Shown here: positions 12,435 to 25,300 of the stretch, in pieces | How positions within the stretch are numbered: the first letter of the stretch is position 1 | Layout: each line of letters opens with the position of its first letter | NCBI RefSeq assembly: GCF_023078275.1 | Contig: NC_062979.1 | Location: forward strand, 9,864,502 to 9,928,501 | Source of the DNA: Leguminivora glycinivorella | Lineage: Eukaryota; Arthropoda; Insecta; Lepidoptera; Tortricidae | Direction of reading: 5' to 3' | DNA: 64,000 nucleotides | The notes under the pieces: generated by a model | Seen by the model: the letters and a program-made list of their open reading frames with translations, nothing else | Databases searched by the model: none | What the model was told of the DNA's origin: nothing | Program-made: the position numbers and the translations under genes

Positions 12435-13519
12435 ATGTCTTTATGTAAATCAAAACGCTTAGTACTACTTGTTTTTGAAATTTTATTTGTTACTTTAGTT
12501 ACTTGTTCAGCCGATGAAAACTGTGAAACATCACTGAGTGAAATATTGGTCACAAAGGGTAACTCTACGTTAATTAATAATAAACTAAATTTGTGTAAAT
12601 ATCATTCAAAATTAAATTTAGACTCGAATGGATTTGTTAAGATAAGCAGTGTTTTATGCGTAGTACTTGTTGTACTAGTTTGACTATTTTTTTTTCTTGA
12701 CTTGCAGAAGAGTATGACGAAATGGGAAGACTGGTCAGATCATGTAATGGAGAGGTGACTGTGAACAAATGTGAAGGAATGTGCAGTAGCCAAGTGCACC
12801 CTTCTATTGCAACAATAACAGGGTTCTTAAAGGTATTCGCTCTAAGTTTAACCTCCATGACTAAGTGACTGTAAGACAAATAATTAATTTGACTGTTGTC
12901 AGCTGCTAAGTGTATGTTTGTATCTTTATATTTTCACCACAACGTGCATTGCCCTCGAGAGTATTTCAGCATTGACGACCGGTCTGGCTCAGTCGGTAGT
13001 GACCCTGCCTGCTGAGCCGAGGTCCTGGGTTCGAATCCCGGTAAGGGCATTTACTTGTGTGATGAGCACAGATATTTGTCCTACAGTCATTAGGTATACT
13101 GAGTCATGGATGTTTTCTATGTATATAAGTATGTATTTATCTATTTAAGTATGTATATCGTCGCTTAGCACCCATAGTACAAGCTTTGCTTAGTTTGGGG
13201 CTAAGTTGGTCTGTGTATCAATATATTTTTATTTTTTTTATATTGTATAATTTGTATACCCATCACATAACGAACATATTTCCTACCTTAATTCTATGTT
13301 TGAAATGTTGTATAAAGTACAAGATATTTATAATGTTCCTCATTTCAGGAATGTCATTGCTGTAGAGAAAATTACCTCAGAGAACGTATCGTTACACTTT
13401 CACATTGTTACAATGCCGATGGTGTAAGATTGGAAGATCCTAAACACGCTGTTATGGAAGTAAGGCTTCAAGAGCCAGACGAATGTCAATGTTTTAAATG
13501 CGGAGACTATAGCCGATGA
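12435..13519 (+). CDS. Pburs: Bursicon subunit beta (partner of bursicon)
   Basis: Second subunit of the bursicon heterodimer; in homodimers it is also reported to induce immune genes. Exons: 12435-12558, 12708-12832, 13349-13519; phases agree and give 139 residues. Residues 1-25 form a signal peptide rich in Leu/Val/Phe. The mature chain starts near DENCETSLSEI and has eleven cysteines in the cystine-knot arrangement (NKCEGMC, ECHCC, and the closing ECQCFKCGDYSR). A polyadenylation signal AATAAA is at 13649-13654. Intron 2 carries a tRNA-derived SINE. The gene is divergent from Burs. Confidence 0.95.
12974..13226 (+). mobile_element. tRNA-derived SINE (family C, copy 1)
   Basis: The head has a pol III A box (TGGCTCAGTCGG, 12985-12996) and a B box (GGTTCGAATCC, 13028-13038). 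A shared non-tRNA body follows, running through 'gtcatggatgttttctatgtat' and 'cacccatagtacaagctttgc'. The copy at 14973-15197 has the same body. In Pburs intron 2. Confidence 0.85.
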
Positions 13520-13802
13520 AAAACTGTTCACATTAAAATTTATAACTGCGTGATACATATGGGCGATGGATACGTGATGACATAAATTTTACGTAATTTT
13601 ATGCATAGTGTTATTTATGTTCTAAATTTGGTCAAGGTTTTAAAATTAAATAAATATGAATGATGAGTGTTTTTTTTAACTGAACCACACCCAATTCAAA
13701 TGTATTTAATGGCATACAACTTCACGCCTACATGATTCAAATGTGACATTTTGTCTACTAATAAGCTGGCTCTGTACTTGTTCACGCGTAAGCACCGCGT
13801 AA

Positions 13803-13967
13803 GGCTTCCCACAGACAGTCTTAAAAATTCATAATCTTAAAAAAAAAATTGTATGCAAATTGACACTGACAGATCTGTCAGTGTCTTGTCAGTGTCAGTT
13901 TGAACTGTCAGATTGCATACAATTTTTTTTTAAGATTATGAATTTTTAAGACTGTCTGTGGGAAGCC
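13803..13967. repeat. Fold-back MITE (family D, copy 1)
   Basis: The terminal arms match over about 50 bases, beginning GGCTTCCCACAGACAGTC. The centre contains 'tgacactgacagatctgtca' palindromes. It is immediately followed by a related element. Confidence 0.8.
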
Positions 13968-13971
13968 TATG

Positions 13972-14121
13972 GCCGGCAACAGACAGTCTTAAAAATTCAT
14001 AATCTTAAAAAAAAAACATTGCAATCTGACAGTTCAAACTGACACTGACAGATCTGTCAGTGTCAGTTTGCATACAGATCTTTTCTAAGATTATAAATTT
14101 TTAAGACTGTCTGTTGCCGGC
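13972..14121. repeat. Fold-back MITE (family D, copy 2)
   Basis: Same internal arms as the element ending at 13967 (ACAGACAGTCTTAAAAATTC) but with different outermost bases, GCCGGCA instead of GGCTTCCC. Only four bases separate the two copies. Confidence 0.8.
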
Positions 14122-14331
14122 TTAACTTATGTCATGCATGTCCCAGAAAATAATTTCCAGAAAAACCAAAAAACTGAAAAGTTTGTGAAGGTTTAACGTC
14201 CCATAGAAAATTAGTATTATATTCTCCTAATGAGTATTAAAATATTCTTTTGTCTATATTATACCGTTATGCATATTTTTAATTATGGAACCACGTTAGC
14301 TAACAGTCGACTGTACCGCACCGCAACCGTA

Positions 14332-14563
14332 AAGCTAGGAACATACTACGCGGACGTCCGTCGTAAAACGACCGCGACCGCGACCTATCAGTGTGCACGG
14401 AACAAAACATCCAGAGAGCCAGATTTCGATCGGACGTCCGTGCGCCCAAGGCCACGTCCGCGTCCGTCGACCGATAGTTTGCACGGTTATGTGTAATGTC
14501 ATTGTCCAGATTCCCGTCCGCGGTCGATTCACGACGGACGTCCGCGTAGTGTGTTCCTAGCTT
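14332..14563. repeat. MITE (family E, copy 1)
   Basis: Inverted ends starting AAGCTAGGAACA, followed by ACTACGCGGACGTCCGTCG. GC-rich interior with CpG-rich 'gcggacgtccgtc' repeats. The second copy, in opposite orientation, is at 60651-60882. Confidence 0.8.
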
Positions 14564-14839
14564 CAAACTTATCACGTGAGAACGAGAAAAAAATTTCTCG
14601 CTCTCACGTCAGGATGGCAAGCGGATGCAGTGCGGTCGTTTCGTGTGTTACTACTGTTAGTAATTACCGGTTTTATCGCATCACTACCAAAATCATTACT
14701 TTGATTGACATTTGTCATATTGTCAATTTGTCATTGAGGCAGGCCATGGAGTGGAAATACACAATAATTGTTCATAATTAATCTAACTCAAAATTGGGCT
14801 TATATTGCTTTACTTAGTTAAATTAGTGAATCCACAACC

Positions 14840-16509
14840 ATGGAACTCAACGAAGAATATATTGTTTACTTAATACTGCTATTTTCATGGGCAGAATATT
14901 TGTGGGAGTTGTATTTATCTTTGCGGCAGGTACGTATTATTAGGTTATATTTTGTAAATAATTATCTTATTTACGGCGATCAGTCTGCCGTAGTCGGTAG
15001 TTAAGCCGATGGTCCCGGGTTCGAATCCCGGTAGGGCCATTTATTTGTGTGATGAACACGGATTTTTATTTTGTTCCCGAGTCATGGGTGTTTTCTATGT
15101 ATGTATTTATCTATGTAAGTATATATATCGTCCTCTGGCACCCATAGTACAAGCTTTGCCTAGTTAGGGGTTAGGTTGATCTGTGTAAGGTGTCCCCTTT
15201 ATTTTAACTAAGCTTTAACATATAATCATTATAATGCAGCCAACATAATTAAAATTATATTTTTCAGCTAAAAATCTACAAATCAAACAACACTATTCCT
15301 GAGGACTTGAAGGAGATGTTAAACGAAGAATCATTCAAGAAAGCTCGCTTGTATGGTATTGACAAATCACAGTTCAAAATTGTAAAGGAATTTGTTAGTA
15401 TACTATTAACATCCTTAATACTTTCTCGACGGTGGCTTGCTGTGGCATGGTTTAAATCTGAAAGCGTTTCTAAGTCCCTTAATGTATCTCCAGACAATGA
15501 AATATTTGTGACTTGTGTCTTTATGACTATTGTGAATCTATTTAACTATGCTCTAATGTTGCCCTTCAAGATTTATGGCATATTTGTTCTCGAGCAAAAA
15601 CATGGCTTCAATAAGCAAACAGTTGGATTCTTTATTAAAGACCAAATTAAATCATTGGCTCTGAGCCTCATCATTACCATTCCGATAGTATCTATTGCAG
15701 TTTATATCATCATGGTAGGAGGAGATATGTTTGTTGCTTATCTATGGTTGTTTACTACTGTGGTGTCTTTGTTACTATTGATGCTGTACCCTACAGTTAT
15801 TGCTCCTCTGTTTGACAAGTTTGTGCCTCTGCCCGAGGGTTCTCTAAGGAAAGGAATTGAGGAACTAGCATCAAAGCTGAAGTTTCCACTCACACAAATA
15901 TATATAGTGGAGGGATCTAAAAGGTCTGCACACAGCAATGCATATTTTGGTGGACTTTTCCGGTCAAAAAGAATTGTGCTCTTTGATACATTGCTCGAAA
16001 AATATGATGAAGAGAAAAAGACTTTAACTGGATGTAATGAGAATGAAATTCTAGGGATTCTAGCTCATGAATTGGGACACTGGAGTTGCAACCACTTGAC
16101 AAAGAACATAGCTTTGACTGAACTTAATTTGTTATTGTTATTTACTGCTTTTGGAGCACTTTTTAAATATTCCTTGTTGTATACTGCTCTTGGATTTCCA
16201 GCTGGGCAAGAGCCTATCATTATTGGTTTGATTGTGGTTTTACAATTGATACTAGCTCCATACAATTCAATTTTATCCTTCTTCTTGACCGCATTGTCCA
16301 GAAAACATGAGTTTGAGGCTGATAACTTTGCTGTGTCTTTGAATTACCCAAGAGAACTCAGGTCTGCACTTATAAAGCTTGGTAAAGACAATTTGGACTA
16401 CCCCATATATGATAAGCTATACTCGGCTTGGTACCATTCTCACCCTACCTTGTTGCACCGAATAGAAAATATTAAATCCCAATTAGTTGAGGATAAGAAA
16501 AGCTACTAA
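14840..16509 (+). CDS. Ste24: CAAX prenyl protease 1 homolog (Ste24/ZMPSTE24)
   Basis: Multi-pass ER and inner-nuclear-membrane zinc metalloprotease that cleaves farnesylated CAAX proteins such as prelamin A. Two exons, 14840-14929 (30 codons, MELNEEY...) and 15268-16509, giving 443 residues; phase 0 at the junction. Zinc site HELGH at residues 297-301, with the third ligand in the HEFEAD motif near residues 377-382. Several hydrophobic membrane spans flank these. The SAHSNAYFGG motif before the zinc site and the C-terminal HSHPTLLHRI are family signatures. The start ATG at 14840 has a good context (ACAACCATGG). Length is typical of the family. The only intron holds a SINE. Confidence 0.95.
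14973..15197 (+). mobile_element. tRNA-derived SINE (family C, copy 2)
   Basis: B box GGTTCGAATCC at 15018-15028. The A box is degraded. The body matches the copy in Pburs intron 2. It lies in Ste24 intron 1. Confidence 0.8.
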
Positions 16510-17190
16510 GAAGTTATTCCGATATGCATTTATGACTACCATATCTCTTATAAGTACATTTTTGTATACCTGGTATTTAATAATGCGAAAATAGTATTTT
16601 CTAAAACACATTGCATTTATTTTTTTAATATTACTTAATACAAACATGGCTTTTGTATGTGGGTCAAGAGAATTGCCATATTTACAGTAAATACTGTCCC
16701 ATATACACAAAAGTAAAGTATCATTTTATATTTTAATTTTTGTATTAAGTTTAGATACATTAGTCTAGTGTTTACCATACATATATCACTGAAAAAGTTA
16801 CCAGCTCAGCTTGACAATTCATGACTCATTTTGTTGCCAAACACCTGTAACCTGTTGTCTCAAAACTATTTGTTAGAGACATTTCTACTTGTTTATAGTG
16901 ACCTGATATTAACGTTGTGCATTACCAAAAACACTTAATGCGCGTATTCACTACTTATAAACAATTTTATAAACCATGTTTTGAAACAAAAATGTTTATA
17001 GTGAATTAAGCACCTTTATGGTTACAAAATGTCTGACCTAGCACAGTTGGACACTGTTTGTCGGACTTCGTCATGGAATGGTATGACTTACTATTCTAGA
17101 CATAAGTTTTTAATGTTGTGATGATAAAAAGCTAAACGAAGTTTGCACTGATAATTAAATTTATATAACCTTACCACAAAATTAATATTT
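16510..17190. other. 3' flank of Ste24, no feature found
   Basis: AT-rich, presumably the 3' untranslated region and downstream spacer. I found no further gene or recognisable repeat. Confidence 0.4.
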
Positions 17191-17194
17191 TGAA

Positions 17195-17440
17195 ATAACC
17201 CCCGACCGCGACATAGTAGACCGATTTTTATGAAACATGGCTAAGAACACTCCCAACTAACTCAGCCAAGAAAACTTTCAGACAAAAAAACTAAATCTTA
17301 ATCGGTTCATCCGTTCGGGAGCTACGATGCCACAGACAGACACACACAGACAGACAGACACGTCACACACGACACACACAACACGTCAGACACGTAACTT
17401 ATAACACCCCGTCGTTTTTGCGTCGGGGCGGGGGTTATAA
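17195..17440 (+). repeat. Dispersed lepidopteran repeat with cagacaga tract
   Basis: Sequence with 'atcggttcatccgttcgggagctacgatgcc', then (CAGA)n/(CA)n tracts and the terminal 'acaccccgtcgtttttgcgtcgggg' hairpin. I recognise this as a widespread lepidopteran repeat tail. No coding. Confidence 0.6.
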
Positions 17441-17593
17441 ACTGTCTATTAATAAAAACATTAAGTACTACTTACCGCGTACACAATATACACATCTTTA
17501 TACCTACTGAAACTTTTCCCATAATTATGTACCTACGTCTATATTTATATGTATACAATATACCACAGAATATATAATAGTACAAGTACAGAA

Positions 17594-17783
17594 GGCTCAC
17601 TCCTTTGAAGTTCACAAAACGCCGCCATTCTAAATTATTACCTACATTAACAAACGGACCGCACGCGTGCAGACGACATTGAATTCTATTGCGCCGCGCG
17701 AAGGTCGTCGCCACTGAATGGGCCGCGAACTCGCGGCCGCCGGCATGTACTTGTAGCGCGGTGAAAGGATCGCGGAGTGAGCC
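17594..17783. repeat. GC-rich inverted-repeat element
   Basis: The ends GGCTCACTCC and GGAGTGAGCC are exact inverted repeats bounding a CpG-rich 190-bp block containing 'gcggccgccgg'. It is markedly richer in GC than its surroundings. The minus-strand open frame across it looks incidental. A short similar end ('ggggcggctcactc') appears at about 26915. Confidence 0.5.
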
Positions 17784-18189
17784 GCCCCTGAATATACACA
17801 TAATGTAAGTATGTTGTATTTCGTGTAGGTATTTTTAAAAACCTACAGTTAGGCCAAGTAGCTATCTATACTTGAGGCTACAGAAAAATAATTGTTGTAA
17901 TAGGAATAAGTAATATTACTCTAATGAATGTATAGGGTAATTGATTGCAGTTCAGGGTTCGGCATTAAAAACTTATCAGTTGGAACCATTTCATAGAATT
18001 GATAAGAGTAATAAAACCGCCATCAGATCACTCCTGGATACAAATTAACATTGTTTCAAATGTTTTTTTTAATGCCGAAACCGAAACTTCACTTTCAGGT
18101 TTAACGTTGTCAGTCATGGTATAAACGTACATCTTTTTAATAAATGTTTCAATACAAAGGAAATCGGGTTTATTTTACCGTATTATATT

Positions 18190-18420
18190 TCAGTGCCTGT
18201 GTGGTGACGGGTTAAGAATTTCACCACCCCCTTTCTTCCCGTGGGTGCCGTAGAAGGCGACTATGGGATATGGGTTAAATTGTGGCGTAGGCGAGAGGCT
18301 TCGTTTTCTTTCAACTCCTTATTTACCAAGAGTGGCACTGAAGCTTTAGTAGTTTCATGTGTTCTGCCTACCCCTTTATGGGATACAGGCGTGATTGTAT
18401 GTTGTTGTTGTTGTATATTT
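18190..18420 (+). repeat. Dispersed repeat, probable LINE 3' region
   Basis: The segment from 'gtggtgacgggttaagaatttcacc' to the TTG tract near 18415 is a motif I recognise as repeated in Lepidoptera. No intact frame. Confidence 0.5.
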
Positions 18421-18426
18421 CAGTTA

Positions 18427-18613
18427 GGGGTTTCCCAAACCTATCGACGCGGAATCGACTCTATCCGAACACAAATCGCTCGTTAGTATGAACTTATGAA
18501 GAGTGAAGACGCTCACGTCACGCGTCGTCGTCGCTGAAGCCATGCGCACGCAATACGCATGTTCATACTAACGAGCGAAAGCAGACTTCGCGTCGATAGG
18601 TTTGGGGAGACCC
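18427..18613. repeat. PIF/Harbinger-like MITE with TTA duplication
   Basis: Inverted ends GGGGTTTCCCAAACCTATCG / CGATAGGTTTGGGGAGACCC are flanked by TTA on both sides (18424-18426 and 18614-18616). 187 bp, no coding. Confidence 0.75.
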
Positions 18614-18910
18614 TTATAGGTCGACCGCCACCGTGGCGTACCATATTCAACTGTACGCCACGTGAATACGGAGAAGCGATAGAGAGAAATATCCGCCGCA
18701 ACTTACGTGAACGATTGTGCTCTTGAAAAAGACCCACCCCCAGACAGACTACGCCTTTCTATTTCTATGCATATTCGAGAGATAGATAAAGAAATTTCGT
18801 TTTCACATCACCCATTCGGAAAGGGTAGTTTTCTTGCGTGAGGAGGGAGCAAAAGCAGTTTTCAGATGGCTTTGTGTTGCCAGTATAAAATATTAACACA
18901 ACGTCAATTA

Positions 18911-19055
18911 GAGGGTGCGCCCACGGGCGACTTTTCGAAGCGACTTTTGTCGCGACCATCATAGGCTAGTATGAAAGTGCGCTCACGAAGCGACGCAACT
19001 TTTCATACAAATACGTAAGTCGCCGAGCAACTTTGTCGCCCGTGGTCGCGCACCC
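18911..19055. repeat. PIF/Harbinger-like MITE with TTA flanks
   Basis: Inverted ends GGGTGCGCCCACGGGCGAC / GTCGCCCGTGGTCGCGCACCC. TTA at 19056-19058 and at 18908-18910 (two extra bases on the left). Confidence 0.7.
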
Positions 19056-19399
19056 TTACCTAAGTGCGTAATGTTTTTATAACAGTGAATTCATATTTTG
19101 GAATTTCGTCCTCATAGATGATGTGAAAAGCAGTAAGGTATGTGTCACATGGTATGGTAGCAAAATTTCGGAGCGTTTTCGAGAATTCCCCGCTACGCTC
19201 AGGATTCAATTATAAAACCCTTAGCTTCGTTCTGGATTCAATTTACGCCCTTGCCGTAAATATGTAATTTTGCTCTCTTGTGACACAATCTACTATTAAA
19301 AGACAGCCTTTAAGTAGGTATTAGTATATTAATGTTATTATTAGTGCTCAAAAAAAGTCTCGCGACCGTAATTAATTATAACATGGCAGAATGGGCGTG

Positions 19400-22300
19400 C
19401 TACTCGTTCGTCCTTTGCAAAAAGTTCACTTTTTTCGACAACCACATTGGCGTCTCACTGAGTTGTTCAGCCTGCTCCATGGTGTCAGGCAAAGGACGGT
19501 TCTTGGTTTCAGGCAAGGGTACAACCACCAGCATTTGGGCAAATACTAGGACAGCCATTATGTACAAGGATAAATCAGGAAGCAAATCGTTAAGGCCCGC
19601 CACCAATGGTGCCACCATAGAGCCGATCCGGGCGAACGTTGAAACACCGCTTACTCCTACGTTTCGTCCCAATGTTGGATACAGTTCACCAGAAAAGAGG
19701 TACAGTACAGGAACCGTTCCCTGAAAGTAATTAAAATTATTTATTTATCTAATAAGCAAACATTTATTGATTATATATTACCTTTAAAATATACTCTATG
19801 ATTATATGGGCAATTTCAGAATTTGGGTCCCCCTAATTAGCGTAAGTATTTAACGCGTAATTATCGTCACAAAACTGACAGTGAGTAAATTTTTGTTAAC
19901 AACTTACGCTAATTGGGGGGTCCCAAATTCTAAAAATTCCCATATATAACTACGTATATAGCTTATATCTGCGGGACCCCTTCCCCTTACGGATACACTT
20001 CGACTTCGACATAATATTATGGGGATTTGGGGTTTGTGCAGTACATTTTTTAAAAAATATTTTTAAGCGGGTTACTCACGTATTAAGTCGATATAGCGTT
20101 CGACATGTTTCGGCTCAATTTCGAGAGCCTTTCTCAAGAGTAGCGACACCCCGCCTTTACATGTCGAGAGCGCGACGCATACTGCGGGCGCTTGCTCGGT
20201 GCGGTTTTTTTTTAAATATGTATGAGTCTCACGGGAGTTTTATAGTTAAAGTACATTTTTTGTTTATTCTAAGTAGGGGACCCCGCGATTCTAAGTTTGT
20301 AGTTATTGAGAGGTATGCACACTACCAATTATTTTCCTCTCGTATGCCGGAACGTGGATCCACGCTCATAGAAATGGAATTCTAATTAATTTTAAATTAG
20401 AGTTCAATACCTACGAACGCGGATCCACGCTCCGGCACACGGCGATTTAAGCCACTAGACTATCTAAAGTAAACTTTTTAATATTTCCAATTTGTCCACA
20501 CATAGAGATATAAGCAAGGATAGAGTCCGCACACAATACGACTTCTTACCAAAATGCTTAGGTACTCTGCATAGGCTATAAGATTCTTGACTACAGCTAG
20601 CGTCAAGTACTGGTTTTGTCAGTACCGCTATTTGACACTAGATGTCATAAGTGCCGCGATTGCGAAGTTGCGTAAAATGTCTATAAAAAGGTATTGTTCT
20701 ACAATTTACAACAAATATCCTGTCCCGCTATAATATTAAGGTGCAATAGTTAGGGTAATTCCGAATGCCAGAAATGCTCGGGTAATTCCGAAGGGGAATC
20801 TTGATATGATGGAAATAATGGTGATTTTTATGCGACTTTCGGAATTACCCTAATGCACCTTACTTATTTTTCAATGGTCCACGAGCCATGACTCGGTAAA
20901 GAATATATAAATACAATGAAGTAAAACTGTAACATACTGCCATGCCCCCAAATCCTATTCCAGCAAAAACAAGTCTGGGCCAGTCATTCGTAAACACATT
21001 TCGTGGTACCAAAAGTATGCATATGAAACAGAGAGCCGTCAGCCCTTCAAATATCGCCAAAGTTATTTTTCGTCCCATCTTCATAATTACGAAAACACAG
21101 ACAATCGGACCGAGCGAAGAAATTAACCCGCTTATCATTACGGATAGGAAGATATTATCTCCAATCCAGCCAAGATATTGGGCTAATACATAGAAACATA
21201 AGCCAGTGCAGAACCTGAAAAAGGTAATAATATAATTACTGATACGTACATCAAGTCAAGATATTAAATAGATTCGGACAAAGTGCCAAAAAAAGTATAC
21301 ACGACTTTATATAGGCTACTTGCATCCTAGTCAAATCAGCTTCTTTTTTAAGAACTGTCAAAACGAATTAAAACTTGCTAATAAGGTATTTATATGAAAT
21401 TGAATTGAGTGACGTCACGGTCAACTCAGTTACTTTATATATTTCTACCTGACATATATAAAGTAATTTCTGTCCATGTTTTTCGTATAATTATCTGGTG
21501 CTTTAATTCGTGCATGGTATAATAGTTATTTGTTTATACAAGGGGGCAAAGTTGTATTTTAACGCCGAGTGTGGAATTGAAAAACGAGCAAGTGAAAGGA
21601 TTCTATAGTTGAACCACGAGCGAAGCGAGTGGTTCGAGAATAGAATCCTGAACTTGCGAGTTTTTGAACACACGTGAAGTAAAATACATTTGCACCCGAG
21701 TGTAACACAAAACTTTTCCCCTCACTATAGCGAGGAAACTACAATGCAAAAAAATGCGTTTATCACTGCATCCAGTAGTTCCACAGGTGGTAAATCATCT
21801 TTATTACTAGATTCACCTACTTTTATCAATTTTAAAGCAGTTAATTTGACTTTATTCAAGGTCAAATCACTTTACCCACTAGTGGATAAAATGCGTTTTT
21901 ACCCGTTGGTATTAAAGGACAAAACACGTGTTTCCGAGCTAGTGAGGGGAAAAATACATTTGCACCCGAGTGTAACGCAAAACTTTTCCCCTCACTATAG
22001 CGAGGAAACTACAACGCAAAATAGTACATTACGATACAAGTGCACAAAAAAGGAAGTTCGAAACGAGTGGCGATAAATTAAAACACGACCGAAGGGAGTG
22101 TTTTAAATCGACACGAGTTACGAATTTCCTTTTTGCACGTGTATCGTACGACGTTTTTCAGTACAGATGAGCCTCCGAAGTTTCGACCTGGCATATAATG
22201 ACCACTTCTCGAACTAGTGCGTAAAAAAACGACCATCTGTACTGAAAAATTCGTTTATCACTGCTTCCAGTAGTTCCACAGGTGGTAAATCATTCTTTAT

Positions 22301-25300
22301 TACTAGATTCACCTACTTTTATCAATTTTATAGCAGTTAATTTGACTTTATTCAAGGTCAAATTACTATACCCACTAGTGGATAAAATGCGTTTTTACCC
22401 GCTGGTTTTAAAGGACAAAACACGTGTTTCCGAGCTAGTGAGGGGAAAAATATTTTATTTCAACTACAGTCAAGTTCCCTATTATTGCATAGGCGCATAT
22501 ATGTTTAGCGAAGGATTAAAAGTGAAAATAGGGTCTAAAAATGGTAATTTTTTTTCTAGGAACTTGATACAACACCCGCTACTGACTAAACTCAACTCAA
22601 TTCTATACCAATGAATAGACAGCATCACAGTTCTCGATCGCATGGTCTTTAGTTTTATGAAAGTCCAGAAACTTGGAGGACTTTGTGGACGTCCCTTAGC
22701 ATTCATTAACATTTCCTTGACTTTGTACTTGTTGAAGTTTCTTTTATTTATACGGGCTGCTTTTTCCAGTACATCTGAAATGACAATTGTCTGTTCTATG
22801 CTGCATACTATGCTTGATTTTAAAGTACCTGCCACTATACTAATATAGGTATGACAAGATATACTGAAAGAGCTAAACTGGGAAGCCGTAATAAGTAATT
22901 CGCCTTTTCGAGACGCCTTTTACGCGATACTTATATTTTTTCTTTATACCACATCGGTGGCAAACAGGTATATGGCCCGCCTGAGGAAAAGCGGTCACCC
23001 CAACCTATATGGAAGCCTGCAACTCAAGGGGTGTCACATGCGCGTTGCCGACCTATTAGAAACTTGTACACTCCTTTTTTGAAGAACCCCATACTGTAAT
23101 TCATCGGGAATACCTCAACAGAGAGCTTATTCCACAGCCGGAGCGTTCGTGGGAGGAATCTATTTCCATAAGGCGCTGATCGTTCTGAACCGTCCGGACT
23201 TCACACGCGGAAGACGAGAACGACCACACCCGAACATTTACGTACATAATAACATAGAGACGCCGCAGACGACGTCGCCGTCGACGGATCAGAACGACCA
23301 TCGCCTAATCAAAAACAATTTGAAGCCTTTAGTCTAAAAAAATAATTTAGTTTAAATATATGTTTAAGTCGATAAGTTACCTTCAAAATATTCGAGTGTT
23401 ATAATTACCGTAAGCTTCCTTTACATTTCCGGTGGCCAACAACCATCTCGGCGATTCATAAATACAGAACCAATACCATATGAAAAATGATGATAATGTC
23501 GACAGTGCAAATTGTAGGCTTCTCCAGTCTCTGAGCCAGAATGCCAATCCCGTCATGACGGGGTTGCCCAATCCGAACGGCAACTGGTAAAGGACGGGTA
23601 TTATCGTGCGCCATTTACCACCCACAACCTGTTGACAAAGTGTCTCTGAAGTTATTCAAAGCAAATAATGTGGCCTGACCCTTTAGCACAACTTGCCGTG
23701 TCGCGCGCGAGTCCATACATCAAGCGCGACTCCAAGTATGCACTCGCGCGCGACAAGGCAAGTTGTGCTAGAGGGGCTGGTTTAGTCCCCCTTTGCTTCC
23801 ATGTATGATAGAGGCGAAAGAGACAGCCAAGCGTACTGCTTCTCGAAAGCCAAGATGTAGCAGACTAGCAGAGTACCGATACAAAACACAACACATCGGT
23901 CGGGTCTCTACCATAATTAAGTTGAAGTTGTCGGCGGGGGTTGTTGGATTTGACAAAAGACATTTTTCAGTGACAAACAAACTAATATTTAAAGTGAGAG
24001 TAGATACTCGTTAAACTGTACCTACCTTGCCTATTGTTTGAGTTGTACAGAAAGCGATAACGTGTAGGGTGTATTTATAAGACACGAAACAATACTTACT
24101 TCGATCACTAATACAAATGATATAATCCCTACTCCCCCAGAAGCTAGGGCCAAAACAAATCTGCAAGCAAGGAACAACCAGTATGAGGGCACAACACTAG
24201 CGGCGAAACTCATGACTGTTTGAATGACTATGGAAATCATTAGTGGATTTTTTCTACCATATTTATCGGCCAATTTCCCGAATACGACACTACCTATAAG
24301 AAAGCCCCACATTAGGACAACCTGTGTAAACTGAAACAAAAGAAAAACTGACATTATTAATTTGTTATCGTATCAATATAACTTTCACGGTACACCACGG
24401 CTTCAAAGGGTGTTTAACCCATAGCAAAGAATATAATATATAGCCTGTCATTACCATAGCTGGGCATTAACTCGTTAATCCGTTAATCGTTAATTAACGA
24501 AGTTAACATTTCGATTAACGGATTAACTTTTAAGTTAACTTGAAAAAATGTTAACGGACTCGTTAACTTCCGTTAAATTTCTCCGAGTCCGTTAATCGTT
24601 AATCTAGTAGGGCACAGGCGCCATCTGCGCTGCGAAAAACACGTTCTGAACGCTACTATAAAAGCCCGAAGTACGGCAAATCCTATGATTTGCCGGTAAA
24701 TCCTAGGTTTTACCGATGTCGATTGCTAAAAGTCTGAAATATTACCTAAAAAAGTATTCTTCACGTGGATTTGCTTTTACTAACTTTGATTCGGTGAATC
24801 CTAAGCTTTACCATGGCGACTGTTGTAATGATAGGGCAGCAAATTCGAGCCCTATTTACGACCACATTCGCTTCCCTATCCTCTATCGCCCAAAGTGCCA
24901 CAACAGTCCCGTCACCGCCAGCATCTCTCCTGACACAGCTCTTGGCAGTAGCTCAGGCGATCACTGCCTTCCACGTGCAGCCTAGAGTTCAATAGGCTAG
25001 CTGTACTTCGGCCTTTTACAGAAATATAATACGTTATAGTGGATACTGATGCAACTAAATATTTAAAGAAAAGTTCATTTTTCTTCACGTGTTAACGGAT
25101 TAACGATTAACTTTAACTAACGTTAAATTTGTCGAAATGTATCGCTTTAACGATTAACGAAGTTAACTTTTTAGTAACGGATTAGCGATTAACGAAGTTA
25201 ACTATTTGATTAACGGTGCCCAGCTATGGTCATTACATTAAAAGTAAATTATCTTGCTATCTAAAATATTCTAAATAAAAATGCATAGGTAATTAGGTAG

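Noticed and set aside
12985..13040. A tRNA gene
   Set aside because: A and B boxes are present but the stems do not pair properly and the sequence continues into a repeated body; it is a SINE head. The same applies at 15018 and 40819-40887.
17472..17801. 109-codon minus-strand frame
   Set aside because: It spans a bounded inverted-repeat element plus unrelated AT-rich sequence and matches no protein family I know.
22482..22835. 117-codon minus-strand frame as a stand-alone gene
   Set aside because: It contains one internal exon of the transporter (22774-22609) plus intron sequence on both sides.
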